Origin: Rossellomorea vietnamensis NBRC 101237
Lineage (GTDB): Bacteria > Bacillota > Bacilli > Bacillales > Bacillaceae_B
Direction of reading: 5' to 3'
Length of the DNA stretch: 49,340 nucleotides
NCBI RefSeq assembly: GCF_001591825.1
Contig: NZ_BCVQ01000030.1
Coordinates: 1-49,340 of the forward strand
The notes under the pieces are model-generated. The model did no database searches and was not told the origin of the DNA. It saw only the letters and a list, made by a program, of their open reading frames with translations. The position numbers were made by a program, and so were the translations under genes. Positions 24,939-33,668 of the stretch are shown here, in pieces (within the stretch, counting starts at the first letter, position 1; every line of letters starts with the position of its first letter).

Positions 24939-26528
24939 ATGAATTCAGTGAGCATGTCTAATGAATTAACGGAATTACTTAACGGTCAAAACATCCAGGA
25001 ACAATTATCTGTTTCTCAACTAGTCGAAAAGGTCCTTCAGCGAAATGAAGGCGTTTTAACTTCATCAGGTGCAATCAGAGCAGAAACTGGTAAATACACA
25101 GGACGCTCTCCTAAAGATAAATTTATTGTAGAAGAACCAACGACGAAAGATAAAATCGAATGGGGTTCTGTCAATCAGCCGATTTCTTCGGAATCATTCG
25201 ATAAATTATATACGAAAGTCATCGAATACTTAAAAGAAAAAGAAGAAGTATTTTCATTTAAAGGGTTTGCAGGTGCAGACCCGAAACATAGACTGCCGAT
25301 CCAGGTGATCAATGAGTTTGCCTGGCATAATCTGTTTGCCCACCAATTATTTATCCGCCCGGAAACAGAAGAGTTAAAAGATCATCAGTCTGAATTCACC
25401 GTCATTTCAGCACCGAACTTCAAGGCTGATCCAGAAGTGGATGGCACTCACTCTGAAACGTTCATCATCGTTTCATTTGAAAAAAGAATCGTGTTGATCG
25501 GCGGTACGGAATATGCCGGTGAAATGAAGAAATCCATCTTCTCGGTCATGAACTATGTACTTCCTGAATCCGACATCCTTTCCATGCACTGCTCTTCGAA
25601 CGTAGGTCGTGAAGGCGATGTAGCATTGTTCTTCGGATTGTCCGGTACAGGGAAAACGACTTTATCCGCTGATCCAAACCGCCGCTTGATCGGTGATGAT
25701 GAGCACGGCTGGTCCCCGAACGGCGTATTCAATATCGAAGGCGGATGCTATGCTAAGTGCATCGGGCTGACACGTGAAAAAGAACCTCAGATCTTCGATG
25801 CGATCCGTTTCGGTTCGGTCCTTGAAAATGTCGTTCTTGATGATATGTCCCGCATCGCGGATTATGATGATAACACTTTAACAGAAAACACGCGTGCTGC
25901 CTACCCCCTTCAAGCGATGGAAAATATCGTGGAGCCAAGTATCGCAGGACACCCGAATACGATTGTTTTCTTAACAGCTGATGCTTTCGGCGTATTACCT
26001 CCGATCAGCAAGCTGACAAAAGAACAGGCAATGTATCATTTCTTAAGTGGATATACATCTAAGCTTGCAGGTACAGAGCGTGGAATCACTTCACCACAGG
26101 CAACTTTCTCAACTTGCTTTGGATCTCCATTCCTTCCGCTTCCTGCCACTCGTTACGCAGAAATGCTCGGTAAGAAGATCGATGAGCACAATGCTCAGGT
26201 ATTCCTCGTGAATACGGGTTGGACCGGCGGCGAATACGGAGTTGGGAATCGCATGAAGCTTTCCTACACCCGCGCCATGATCCAGGCGGCACTTGAGGGT
26301 GAACTTACGAATGTGGAAACGGCAACAGACGAGATTTTCGGTCTGAACATCCCGGTTCACGTTCCTGGTGTTCCAGACGAAGTACTTCAACCTAAGAAGA
26401 CATGGTCCAATGAAGCGGCTTATGAAGTGAAAGCAAAAGAACTTGCTCACAAATTCAACGAGAACTTCAAGAAATTCTCGAACGTCCCTTCTGAAATCGA
26501 ACAAAAAGGCGGCCCGTCCGTTAAATAA
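24939..26528 (+). CDS. pckA: Phosphoenolpyruvate carboxykinase (ATP)
   Basis: PckA converts oxaloacetate and ATP to phosphoenolpyruvate, the entry step of gluconeogenesis. The 529-residue protein has the kinase-1a P-loop GLSGTGKTT at residues 233-241, followed by the metal-binding [16 protein letters not shown], and the early [10 protein letters not shown] block. ATG 24939 is preceded by AAGGAAGGG, and the N-terminus MNSV matches the B. subtilis enzyme. It has its own promoter and a strong palindromic terminator. It is divergent from metK, as in B. subtilis. Confidence 0.98.
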   Translation: MNSVSMSNELTELLNGQNIQEQLSVSQLVEKVLQRNEGVLTSSGAIRAETGKYTGRSPKDKFIVEEPTTKDKIEWGSVNQPISSESFDKLYTKVIEYLKEKEEVFSFKGFAGADPKHRLPIQVINEFAWHNLFAHQLFIRPETEELKDHQSEFTVISAPNFKADPEVDGTHSETFIIVSFEKRIVLIGGTEYAGEMKKSIFSVMNYVLPESDILSMHCSSNVGREGDVALFFGLSGTGKTTLSADPNRRLIGDDEHGWSPNGVFNIEGGCYAKCIGLTREKEPQIFDAIRFGSVLENVVLDDMSRIADYDDNTLTENTRAAYPLQAMENIVEPSIAGHPNTIVFLTADAFGVLPPISKLTKEQAMYHFLSGYTSKLAGTERGITSPQATFSTCFGSPFLPLPATRYAEMLGKKIDEHNAQVFLVNTGWTGGEYGVGNRMKLSYTRAMIQAALEGELTNVETATDEIFGLNIPVHVPGVPDEVLQPKKTWSNEAAYEVKAKELAHKFNENFKKFSNVPSEIEQKGGPSVK

Positions 26529-26543
26529 GTCACTTAACCAACA

Positions 26544-26585
26544 TACAAAGGTCCGTCCCTCAGGATTGAGGGACGGACCTTTGTT
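26544..26585. terminator. Bidirectional terminator; dispersed palindromic repeat, copy 4
   Basis: A perfect 17-base stem (26546-26562 and 26567-26583, containing AGGTCCGTCCCT) with a GGAT loop sits between convergent pckA and the small membrane gene, with TTTG tails on both sides. Confidence 0.8.
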
Positions 26586-26589
26586 ATCG

Positions 26590-26739
26590 TTATAGCCCTT
26601 TTTTGCGGCCGGTGATTCTGTTGAATAAGAATACGACAACGGCGATGATCAGTAGAACATGGATGACGGCTCCACCGATTTTAAAGATCAATCCTAGTAA
26701 CCAAAGAACTAATAAGATTCCGATGATGGTCCAAAGCAT
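26590..26739 (-). CDS. Small lmo0937-family membrane protein
   Basis: ATG 26739, preceded by GGAGGAGC, opens a 49-codon frame. The product has two closely spaced hydrophobic segments (MLWTIIGILLVLWLLGLIF and VIHVLLIIAVVVFLF) and a basic tail ending RITGRKKGL. This matches the lmo0937 family of tiny two-span membrane proteins found across Bacillales, often induced by stress; function unknown. It ends at palindromic repeat copy 4. Confidence 0.8.
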   Translation of the reverse strand: MLWTIIGILLVLWLLGLIFKIGGAVIHVLLIIAVVVFLFNRITGRKKGL

Positions 26740-26921
26740 GTGTGCTCCTCCTTAGAACTGTTATAGAAAAACTGTTATTGATCATAAGTTTCCCTAAAAG
26801 ATGATTTTTAAAACCGCTACCATTTCCCTATTCTTTTTTTACGATTCCAAAGAAAATAACACTTTACTAAATATTACTAATTTTGGTATGATTATGATTA
26901 AATTTCACAGGGGGAATTGAG

Positions 26922-27713
26922 ATGATCAGACAGCTTACAGAGAAAGATCATGTTATTTGTCAGCGACTCATTCAGCAGCAGCCTGCTGAGAACTTGTTCA
27001 TCATCGGGGACATAGAAGCATTTGGATATGAACAGGATTTCCAGAAGATTTGGGGAGATTTTGATGACGAAGGAAATCTCAGGGGGATCCTCCTCAAATA
27101 CAGGGAAAATTTCATCCCTTTTTCCATAGGGGATTTTGATGCAGAAGGCTTTGCTGCCATTATCAACGAAACAAAAGACTACAGCATCGTTTCAGGATTG
27201 AAACGGATTGTCACTGAAGTTGAACCCTTCTTATCCAGGGAAATCAATTCGAAAAGACATATGTATTACGCCAAATGTGACAGTGCATCTTCCATGGAAG
27301 ACCGGGAGCTTCCTCATGTGAAAGAAGCTTCTTTCACCGATCTACCTCAACTCGTGGAACTGTTGAACGCTATCCCGGAATTCAGCGGAGGAGACTTTAC
27401 CGTAGAGAAAAGAAAGCATGGGATGGAAAAGGGCGTAGCCCGCAGTTACTATGTAGAAGAGGACGGAAAGTTCGTTTCTTCCGCATCCACCACGGCGGAA
27501 AACAGCATGTCCGCCATGATCGTCGCCGTATGCACACATCCCCAATACAAGAAAAAGGGCTACGCAACAGAGTGCATGACAAAGCTTTGCCGTGACGTGT
27601 TGAACGAAGGAAAAGAACTATGCCTTTTTTATGACAATCCGGAAGCAGGAAAAATTTATAAGCGTATCGGCTTTAAAGACATTGGTTATTGGTCAATGTA
27701 TAAATTCAACTAA
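26922..27713 (+). CDS. GNAT-family N-acetyltransferase
   Basis: The 263-residue protein has an N-terminal half of the kind seen in two-domain GNAT proteins (NLFIIGDIEAFG) and a C-terminal acetyltransferase domain. The acetyl-CoA pyrophosphate loop is HPQYKKKGYATE, with the following YDNPEAGKIYKRIGFKDIG strand-helix-strand typical of GNAT enzymes. The acceptor is unknown. ATG 26922 has GGGGGAATTGAG upstream. It is monocistronic and convergent with bioY through a shared terminator. Confidence 0.82.
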   Translation: MIRQLTEKDHVICQRLIQQQPAENLFIIGDIEAFGYEQDFQKIWGDFDDEGNLRGILLKYRENFIPFSIGDFDAEGFAAIINETKDYSIVSGLKRIVTEVEPFLSREINSKRHMYYAKCDSASSMEDRELPHVKEASFTDLPQLVELLNAIPEFSGGDFTVEKRKHGMEKGVARSYYVEEDGKFVSSASTTAENSMSAMIVAVCTHPQYKKKGYATECMTKLCRDVLNEGKELCLFYDNPEAGKIYKRIGFKDIGYWSMYKFN

Positions 27714-27751
27714 AAAAAGTGGATTCCTAAAAATAGGAGTCCACTTTTTTC
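27713..27751. terminator. Bidirectional terminator, GNAT gene / bioY
   Basis: Arms AAAAAAGTGGATTCCT and AGGAGTCCACTTTTTT (one mismatch) surround AAAAAT, giving A- and T-runs built into the stem for both directions. The right arm reaches the bioY stop codon. Confidence 0.8.
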
Positions 27752-28312
27752 TTATGCTGCCACGTTCCGGTTCTGGATCAATTTCGCCTGTACCAAGCGT
27801 TTTCTCACTGTGATTCCAATCCAGCTTGCCAGGAATGCTTTAATAAGTCCCACGACGATAAATGGATAAACCCCCGCTGCCATCGCCTGACTCCAGCCAA
27901 GATCCGCCACAAATTTCAGTTGGATGGTCCCAAGAATCAACGTGATGATCATGCCGACCGTGTTGGCGATCATCGCCATCGGAATCGTAAATCTCGTTTT
28001 TTCAAGAATGAGTCCTGTAAAGTAAGCCGCAATGATAAATCCGAAAATATAGCCTCCGGTCGGACCGACCAGGACTTGTGCCCCTCCACTGAAACCGGCA
28101 AACACCGGGACCCCTACCGCGCCCAGTGCCGCATAGCATATCAAGGACAGCGCCCCGTATCTGCTTCCAAGAATCGTAGCCGTGATCCCGACTGCCAGGG
28201 TTTGGCCGCTGATGGGAACGAGTGGCAGTGGTATTTCAATCTGTGCGAAAATTCCTGTCATGGCAGCAAAGATGGCACAGTGAATGATCATCCGCAGTTT
28301 TTCTCCATTCAT
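27752..28312 (-). CDS. bioY: BioY, biotin-specific S component of an ECF transporter
   Basis: BioY binds biotin in the membrane and delivers it with a shared EcfAAT module, not present here. The 186-residue protein has about six hydrophobic spans, and the BioY signatures PLPLVPISGQTLAVGI, GAVGVPVFAGFSGG and LVGPTGGYIFGF. ATG 28312 is preceded by AAGGGGGATTTACAA. A BirA-type operator lies 20-50 bases upstream, consistent with biotin repression. No biotin synthesis genes are adjacent, suggesting reliance on uptake or a distant locus. Confidence 0.92.
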   Translation of the reverse strand: MNGEKLRMIIHCAIFAAMTGIFAQIEIPLPLVPISGQTLAVGITATILGSRYGALSLICYAALGAVGVPVFAGFSGGAQVLVGPTGGYIFGFIIAAYFTGLILEKTRFTIPMAMIANTVGMIITLILGTIQLKFVADLGWSQAMAAGVYPFIVVGLIKAFLASWIGITVRKRLVQAKLIQNRNVAA

Positions 28313-28332
28313 TTGTAAATCCCCCTTATGTA

Positions 28333-28361
28333 TGTAAACTTCTTATACCATTAAGTTTACA
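28333..28361 (-). promoter_or_regulatory. BirA operator upstream of bioY
   Basis: TGTAAAC and GTTTACA half-sites separated by 15 bases fit the BirA operator pattern TTGTAAAC-N14/16-GTTTACAA. The inverted symmetry extends over ATGTAAACTT / AAGTTTACAC. Its placement directly before the bioY ribosome binding site makes biotin-BirA repression the natural reading. Confidence 0.75.
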
Positions 28362-28477
28362 CAAATCCCAGGAATTAAGGAAGCACCATTTCCATAAAAA
28401 AAGCGGAAAAAATATCATGTTAGCGTACAAGCTTGAATATCTTTTGAGTATGTGCGGAATGGAAAAGGAGGAGACAT

Positions 28478-28810
28478 ATGAAGCGTCTGGCCGTATTAGT
28501 GTTATGTGTATTCCTATTGAGTGCCTGCGGGGAGAAGAAGCCTGCATCGTATGAATTATGCGGGTATGGGGATATGATGGTCGTGAACGACAAACAGTAT
28601 GTGAAGGTATCTGCCGAGAAGAAACTCACCCTTCAGAAAAAGGTGGGATCCATTAAAGAAAAGATCGAAACCAAGTATCACCCCGTCAATAATTTCACCG
28701 CCAATACGCTGGCGGAAGGTACCCCCATTTATAGCGTAAAAGACCACAAGAACTATCTAATCGCACAAACGAAGGATAACCGCTATCTGCTATATGAGGA
28801 GATCAAATAA
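28478..28810 (+). CDS. Small lipoprotein of unknown function
   Basis: The 110-residue product begins with a lipoprotein signal, MKRLAVLVLCVFLLSAC, whose LSAC lipobox predicts lipid attachment at Cys17. The mature part is about 90 residues, basic, with VNDKQYVKVSAEKK and YLIAQTKDNRYLLYEE blocks suggesting a small beta-rich domain. I do not recognise a family. ATG 28478 has AAAAGGAGGAG at good spacing. It is divergent from bioY and convergent with ytmB. Confidence 0.75.
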   Translation: MKRLAVLVLCVFLLSACGEKKPASYELCGYGDMMVVNDKQYVKVSAEKKLTLQKKVGSIKEKIETKYHPVNNFTANTLAEGTPIYSVKDHKNYLIAQTKDNRYLLYEEIK

Positions 28811-28851
28811 AACGGAAGGCTGTAAGCAGTAGTTTACAGCCTTCCGTTTTC
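28808..28851. terminator. Bidirectional terminator, lipoprotein gene / ytmB
   Basis: A long stem, AAAACGGAAGGCTGTAA with TTTACAGCCTTCCGTTTT, around a 6-7 base loop. The right arm touches the ytmB stop codon. Confidence 0.85.
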
Positions 28852-29092
28852 AATTGGTGGAATTAAGGGAAATGAGCCGGTAGACGATCGTCGTCTTCTC
28901 ATCCTTCCACTCCATCTTTTCAATTCTCCCGAAACCACTCGGATCACTTTGCTTCGTTTTTTTCACATCTATGGGAAGATGCATCGGATAGAGGCGGTAT
29001 CCGTCCTTTTGAAGCTGAAACAGATTCTCTTCTTTTCTCACTTCTTTTCCTTTTGTCACAATCATCGTATTCAACTCAAGACCCATGCCCAT
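28850..29092 (-). CDS. ytmB: YtmB, DUF2584 family protein
   Basis: The 80-residue soluble protein begins MGMGLELNTMIVTKGKEVR and ends LISLNSTN, closely matching YtmB of B. subtilis (DUF2584), for which no function is known. ATG 29092 gives exactly the family length; the frame open to 29107 adds five unsupported residues. A GAGGT ribosome binding site is present. It is 26 bases downstream of ytmA on the same strand, the same pair order as in B. subtilis. Confidence 0.85.
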   Translation of the reverse strand: MGMGLELNTMIVTKGKEVRKEENLFQLQKDGYRLYPMHLPIDVKKTKQSDPSGFGRIEKMEWKDEKTTIVYRLISLNSTN

Positions 29093-29118
29093 CTTATATG
29101 ACCTCAATCCTTATTAGT

Positions 29119-29901
29119 TTATTGATTTTTCATCCATGAACAGAGTAGGGAAACAATCTCTTGATTCTTCCGGGGCGGAAAGTAGTGCGTAAACTCTTTG
29201 AAATAATGGGACGAAACCCGCTTCCCGAGCTCCTTCAATCGTTTTTCTAATCTATATGCATGCTCGACGGAAACGTTCTGATCTTTTTCACCGTGAATGA
29301 TCAAGACCGGTGCTTCAAGGTTTTCAAGTGAATACAGGGGAGTCCTCCATTCGTATCGTTCGGGCACTTTATTCGGACTTCCCCCAATCACCCTCTTCAT
29401 CATTCTACGCATGTCCTTTCGTTCATCATACGTCAAGAACATATCAGACACGCCTCCCCATGTGACGATGGACGTCACGTCCCTCGACTCGATCCCTGCC
29501 ATCAGGGCCATGACGCCACCCCTCGAGAAGCCGAAAACATGGATACGATTCTTTGCCACCCGGGAGTGATTTTTCAACAGTTCTACGCCTGCAACAGCAT
29601 CTTCACGGTCATCGCCGGCGAAATCTTCATTCCCTTCTCCCCCCAGGTTCCCCCTGTAATATGGCGCAAACACGATGAATCCGTGTGATGCAAACTGAGC
29701 GATCCTGGCGGGCCTGACCATGCCTACACCTTTAATCCCTCCCCTTAAATAGAGGAAACCATCGTATGTACCCTTTAAAACAGGCTCAGCCAGTAAGCCC
29801 TTCACCCTCAGTCCCGAGGATAGATAGGTGATTTCATATAATTCGACATGTGGGTTCGGAGAGGGAAACAACGTTTTCTTCACGATCATTCCGTTCTTCA
29901 T
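29119..29901 (-). CDS. ytmA: YtmA, prolyl-oligopeptidase-like alpha/beta hydrolase (S9)
   Basis: The 260-residue hydrolase has YLRGGIKGVG (oxyanion region), the nucleophile elbow GFSRGG, catalytic-Asp context IHGEKDQNV and His context EFTHYFPP. It belongs to the S9 peptidase-like branch but lacks the beta-propeller of true oligopeptidases, so substrate (peptide or ester) is undefined. ATG 29901 has AAAGGAAG upstream. It heads the ytmA-ytmB operon and is divergent from ytlA. Confidence 0.83.
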   Translation of the reverse strand: MKNGMIVKKTLFPSPNPHVELYEITYLSSGLRVKGLLAEPVLKGTYDGFLYLRGGIKGVGMVRPARIAQFASHGFIVFAPYYRGNLGGEGNEDFAGDDREDAVAGVELLKNHSRVAKNRIHVFGFSRGGVMALMAGIESRDVTSIVTWGGVSDMFLTYDERKDMRRMMKRVIGGSPNKVPERYEWRTPLYSLENLEAPVLIIHGEKDQNVSVEHAYRLEKRLKELGKRVSSHYFKEFTHYFPPRKNQEIVSLLCSWMKNQ

Positions 29902-30087
29902 ATTCTCTTCCTTTCAAAACGTGCTATGGGTATTCACACATTTTTTATACTCTACATAGACTATTTTAGCAAATTGAATTCACGTTGCTTTATGACCATC
30001 CTACCCTACTGCCAACGAAATAAACAAGGCAGGGCTGCACTCATCCCGACTACTGATTACGTGGAAAAGTAAAGGAGGAAGATTAAA

Positions 30088-31089
30088 TTGAAAAAATGGC
30101 TTCGAAGCGGTTTAGGTGTATTCCTTATTCTTATGCTGACTATTGGATTGACGGCATGTGGAGAAAAAGAGGAGGCTGTCCAGAAGGTTCGTGTAGCGGA
30201 AGTGACCCGCTCTATTTTTTACGCACCTGAATATGTAGCGATTGAAAAAGGATTCTTTAAAGAAGAAGGACTCGACATCGAACTGACCACCACATGGGGA
30301 GGGGATAAAACAATGACCACCCTATTATCAAACGGTGCGGATGTCGCATTGGTCGGCTCTGAAACGTCCATCTACGTCCATGCACAAGGCTCGGATGATC
30401 CCGTCATCAACTTCGCTCAATTAACCCAAACCGACGGTACGTTTCTCGTCTCCAGGGAAAAGGTGGAGAACTTCGAATGGGATCAGTTGAAGGGTTCGAC
30501 CTTCCTTGGCCAGCGTAAAGGCGGCATGCCGCAAATGGTCGGGGAATTCGTGTTAAAGAATCACGGCATCGATCCTCAGAACGATTTGAACCTGGTTCAG
30601 AATATTGATTTCGCCAATATTGCCAATGCCTTTGCATCCGGTACTGGCGACTACGTCCAATTATTTGAACCAACCGCCTCCATCTTCGAACAAGAAGGCA
30701 AAGGCCATATCGTCGCTTCCTTTGGCACCGAATCAGGGCATGTGCCGTATACAACCTTCATGGCGAAAGACAGTTATATGAAAGAAAACAAAGAAACGGT
30801 GGAGAAATTCACGAAAGCCCTTTACAAAGCTCAGCAATGGGTGGAAGAACATTCAGCGGCCGACATCGCCAAAGTGATTGAGCCATATTTCGAAGATACG
30901 GAAGTGGACCTGATTGAGACGGTTGTCGACCGGTATAAATCTCAAGGGTCCTTCGCAACAGACCCGATCCTGGATGAAGAAGAGTGGAACAATCTTCAGG
31001 CCATCATGGATGAAGCAGGGGAACTCCCTCAGTCCATCGATCACAAAACGCTCGTAAACACTTCCATCGCTGAAAAAGCGGCAAAGTAG
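30088..31089 (+). CDS. ytlA: ABC importer substrate-binding lipoprotein YtlA (NMT1/THI5-like)
   Basis: The 333-residue lipoprotein has signal and lipobox (FLILMLTIGLTAC, acylated Cys) followed by an NMT1/THI5-like periplasmic-binding fold: APEYVAIEKGFFKEEGLDIE is the classic N-terminal signature. Family members bind sulfonates, nitrate, taurine or thiamine-precursor pyrimidines. The ligand cannot be decided here; no TPP riboswitch was found upstream. The start is TTG 30088 behind AAAGGAGG nine bases away. It is followed by the ATPase and permease genes, so this is a complete importer. Confidence 0.87.
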   Translation: MKKWLRSGLGVFLILMLTIGLTACGEKEEAVQKVRVAEVTRSIFYAPEYVAIEKGFFKEEGLDIELTTTWGGDKTMTTLLSNGADVALVGSETSIYVHAQGSDDPVINFAQLTQTDGTFLVSREKVENFEWDQLKGSTFLGQRKGGMPQMVGEFVLKNHGIDPQNDLNLVQNIDFANIANAFASGTGDYVQLFEPTASIFEQEGKGHIVASFGTESGHVPYTTFMAKDSYMKENKETVEKFTKALYKAQQWVEEHSAADIAKVIEPYFEDTEVDLIETVVDRYKSQGSFATDPILDEEEWNNLQAIMDEAGELPQSIDHKTLVNTSIAEKAAK

Positions 31090-31158
31090 CAATACCCGGG
31101 GGCTGACACATGTCAGCCCTTCCGTTGTAAAAAAATTCGAAAATGGAGGCTTAAAACA

Positions 31159-31935
31159 GTGAACTTTCTATCGATCGATTCCGTCCACCACACCTACTTT
31201 TCACCGAAAACGGCCACCCATGCCCTTACAGACATAACATTACAGGTAGAGGAAGGGGAATTCGTCTCATTCATCGGTCCATCGGGGTGCGGAAAGACGA
31301 CGCTGCTTTCCATCATTGCCGGTCTCATTCAACCGACAGAAGGAACCGTCACCTTACACAATAAGCCCATCAGGAATATGAAGAAGAAATTGGGATACAT
31401 GCTTCAGCAGGACTATCTGTTTCCGTGGAAGACGATTGAAGAGAATATTCTCCTCGGTTTGGCAATTATGGGGAACCTGACAGAGGATAAAAGAAAAGAA
31501 GCACATGCTTTATTGAAGGAAATGGGCCTTGAGGGTGTAGAGTCATCCTACCCACGGGAATTGTCAGGGGGAATGCGTCAACGGGTCGCACTGATCCGGA
31601 CACTCATCACCGAGCCTCAACTGCTTCTCCTGGATGAACCTTTCTCTGCACTTGATTATCAAACGAAATTGAAGTTAGAGGATCTGGTATTTTCTACTTT
31701 GAAGTCCTTCGGGAAAACGGCCATCCTCGTCACACATGATATCGGGGAAGCAATCTCCATGAGTGATCGCATCATTTTATTCGGTTCGAAACCGGGGCGT
31801 GTTCATATCATATTCGAAGTGCCACAGCCGTTAAAGGGATTGATGCCTTTCGAGGTCAGAAATCATGAAGCGTATCCGGAATTTTTCCAGACGATTTGGA
31901 AGGAGCTTGAGAAACTTGAATCAAGAATCGATTAA
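31159..31935 (+). CDS. ytlC: ABC importer ATP-binding protein YtlC
   Basis: The 258-residue ATPase has Walker [10 protein letters not shown] at residues 40-48, the Q-loop [10 protein letters not shown], the signature LSGGMRQRV, Walker B LLLLDEPF and the switch histidine in VTHDIGEA. It is most like the SsuB/TauB/NrtD ATPases. The start is GTG 31159 with GGAGG eight to ten bases upstream. It powers uptake with YtlA and YtlD. Its last codons overlap the permease start. Confidence 0.92.
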   Translation: MNFLSIDSVHHTYFSPKTATHALTDITLQVEEGEFVSFIGPSGCGKTTLLSIIAGLIQPTEGTVTLHNKPIRNMKKKLGYMLQQDYLFPWKTIEENILLGLAIMGNLTEDKRKEAHALLKEMGLEGVESSYPRELSGGMRQRVALIRTLITEPQLLLLDEPFSALDYQTKLKLEDLVFSTLKSFGKTAILVTHDIGEAISMSDRIILFGSKPGRVHIIFEVPQPLKGLMPFEVRNHEAYPEFFQTIWKELEKLESRID

Positions 31936-32716
31936 ACAAAAACACCAGGAATACATTCAATCATTGAAAAGGGAGCAGCGATGGGTTTTGTTTTATCAGG
32001 CCCTTATTTTCACCGTCTTCTTCTCACTGTGGGAGATCGCCAGCCGAAACAGCTGGGTGGACCCCCTCATCTTCAGTTCGCCTTCGAAGATATGGAAGTT
32101 GTTTATCGTGAAGTTGGGGGACGGTAGCCTGTTAGCCAATCTGTCTGTGACACTTGGTGAAACCGTCATCGGATTCATCCTCGGCACCCTGCTCGGGACC
32201 CTGCTTGCCGCTTTACTTTGGTGGTCTCCGTTTCTTTCGAAAGTATTGGACCCTTATCTTGTCATCCTGAATGCCATGCCTAAGGTTGCCCTCGGACCGA
32301 TCTTGATTGTCGGACTCGGACCGGGGTTCACGTCCATCATTGCCATGGGGACTGTCATTTCTGTCATCATCACCACCATCGTCGTCTATACATCCTTTCG
32401 GGAAGTCGACCCGAACTACTTGAAGGTGATGCAGACATTCGGTGCGAAACGGGGACAGATGTTTAAAGAAGTCATCCTTCCCGCTTCCTTCCCTACGATC
32501 ATTTCGACCTTGAAAGTCAATGTAGGGTTATCCTGGGTCGGTGTCATCGTCGGTGAATTCCTTGTGTCCGCCAAAGGTCTCGGATACATGATCATCTACG
32601 GATTCCAGGTCTTCAATTTCACCCTTGTCCTCCTCTCCCTACTCGTCATAGCCGTATTCGCAACCATTATGTATAAGCTCGTGGAGCAGCTCGAGAAGAA
32701 ATGGATCAAGTCATAA
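31916..32716 (+). CDS. ytlD: ABC importer permease YtlD
   Basis: The roughly 266-residue inner-membrane permease has six likely spans and the EAA-type loop [19 protein letters not shown] that docks on the ATPase. It belongs to the SsuC/TauC/NrtB group. The start lies within ytlC. I prefer TTG 31916, ten bases after AAGGAG, giving a 20-base overlap and translational coupling; an in-frame ATG at 31865 has no binding site. Its stop overlaps the convergent ytkD stop by 11 bases, with no terminator between them. Confidence 0.88.
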   Translation: MNQESIKQKHQEYIQSLKREQRWVLFYQALIFTVFFSLWEIASRNSWVDPLIFSSPSKIWKLFIVKLGDGSLLANLSVTLGETVIGFILGTLLGTLLAALLWWSPFLSKVLDPYLVILNAMPKVALGPILIVGLGPGFTSIIAMGTVISVIITTIVVYTSFREVDPNYLKVMQTFGAKRGQMFKEVILPASFPTIISTLKVNVGLSWVGVIVGEFLVSAKGLGYMIIYGFQVFNFTLVLLSLLVIAVFATIMYKLVEQLEKKWIKS

Positions 32717-33179
32717 GATCGCGTTCTCTCACTCTTTTCAGGGCCGATTCCACCATCCGATCCTTCATGATGAAACTAAAGGAAGGGTCTTCGTGAATCT
32801 GTGTAAAATCACCGTCCCAAAGCACGGATCCTTCTGTTTCCAGGTAATCATCTTTTTGGATCATCTCTTCTGCTTCCGCAAAGAAAATCGTTTTGACAAA
32901 TGGAGTATGGTCAAACACCTTATATTCCCCAATGAAAAGAGGCTCTTTGATCACTCCCCCCGTCTCTTCAAACGTTTCGCGAATCGCAGCTTCCTCCAGG
33001 GTCTCCCCCTTTTCCCTCTTTCCCCCCGGGAACTCGAGACCCCTTTTTTTATGACGGGTCAATAACCATCTGCCTTTATAGCGGCAGATTACAAGGACAT
33101 GGCAGGAATCCTGTTGAAACTCCCCCTTTTGGAAGGATAATTCCACTCTCTTGTCATTTTCATCTATAAACCGTTCCAT
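32706..33179 (-). CDS. ytkD: Nudix hydrolase YtkD (nucleoside triphosphatase, MutT-like)
   Basis: The 157-residue protein has a canonical Nudix box, G-x5-E-x7-RETFEETG ([22 protein letters not shown] region, given here in part: [10 protein letters not shown]). YtkD of B. subtilis hydrolyses 8-oxo-dGTP and other nucleoside triphosphates, guarding against oxidative mutation and also acting as an RNA pyrophosphohydrolase-like enzyme in some reports. ATG 33179 has GAGGTG at good spacing. It is convergent with ytlD, sharing 11 bases. Confidence 0.87.
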   Translation of the reverse strand: MERFIDENDKRVELSFQKGEFQQDSCHVLVICRYKGRWLLTRHKKRGLEFPGGKREKGETLEEAAIRETFEETGGVIKEPLFIGEYKVFDHTPFVKTIFFAEAEEMIQKDDYLETEGSVLWDGDFTQIHEDPSFSFIMKDRMVESALKRVRERDLMT

Positions 33180-33221
33180 CTACGTCACCTCATCCGTACA
33201 CACTTTCTTTCATCTAACCAC

Positions 33222-33266
33222 AAATAAAAAGCATTGGTCCACAGATATCACTTCTGAACCAACACT
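33222..33266 (-). terminator. Terminator after the 112-residue protein gene
   Basis: On the minus strand AGTGTTGGTTCA pairs with TGGACCAATGCT (three G-U pairs) around a 13-base loop, followed by TTTTTATTTG. Confidence 0.65.
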
Positions 33267-33273
33267 TTTATCA

Positions 33274-33612
33274 TTACTCGTGATCTTCATGGGGCTTGGA
33301 GTCGAGGATGCCTATGCTTTCGATGAAAGTCTTGACGTCTTCATCTCCCAGCCGGTGAAGCATTTCATACACTTGATGCAGGTTTTCATCATAGGCATCA
33401 TTTTCCCGGTCAAAATGATATTGAACATAAGGAACGTGAGCCCTGTAGAAATTTTGCCAGTCGACCGAATGATTGGAATCGAACACTTCCCGGAGCTGGG
33501 TGATTTCTTCATCGGTCGCAGATATTTTAAAGTTCCATTCGGAATCCGTCGAGCTTCTTGAAATTTCACCGGTGGCCACTTCAATATAATAATCATGTCG
33601 TTCTTCGCTCAT
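33274..33612 (-). CDS. Acidic conserved hypothetical protein
   Basis: The 112-residue soluble protein is strongly acidic (EERHDYYIEV at the start, DSKPHEDHE at the end) with aromatic-rich blocks SVDWQNFYRAHVPYVQYHFD and YDENLHQVYEMLHRLGDE. No catalytic motif, signal peptide or membrane span is visible. I do not recognise a named family; the mixture of conserved-looking Trp, Tyr and His residues suggests a folded domain rather than a disordered tail. ATG 33612 has GGAGTGGG at good spacing. It lies between ytkD and the holin-like gene on the same strand, with its own terminator. Confidence 0.75.
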   Translation of the reverse strand: MSEERHDYYIEVATGEISRSSTDSEWNFKISATDEEITQLREVFDSNHSVDWQNFYRAHVPYVQYHFDRENDAYDENLHQVYEMLHRLGDEDVKTFIESIGILDSKPHEDHE

Positions 33613-33668
33613 CTTCCCACTCCTTCACTGTACTTACCCTTCATTTTCCTCAATTGACGGAATTCTAT

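Noticed and set aside
26109..26639. 176-codon open frame antisense to the end of pckA
   Set aside because: It lies opposite a highly conserved coding region, has no ribosome binding site and no family resemblance; it also runs through a terminator. It is a shadow frame.
29902..30087. Possible TPP riboswitch before the NMT1/THI5-like importer ytlACD
   Set aside because: The conserved CTGAGA and ACCTGATCTGG elements are missing from the leader, so a thiamine link is not supported by the sequence.
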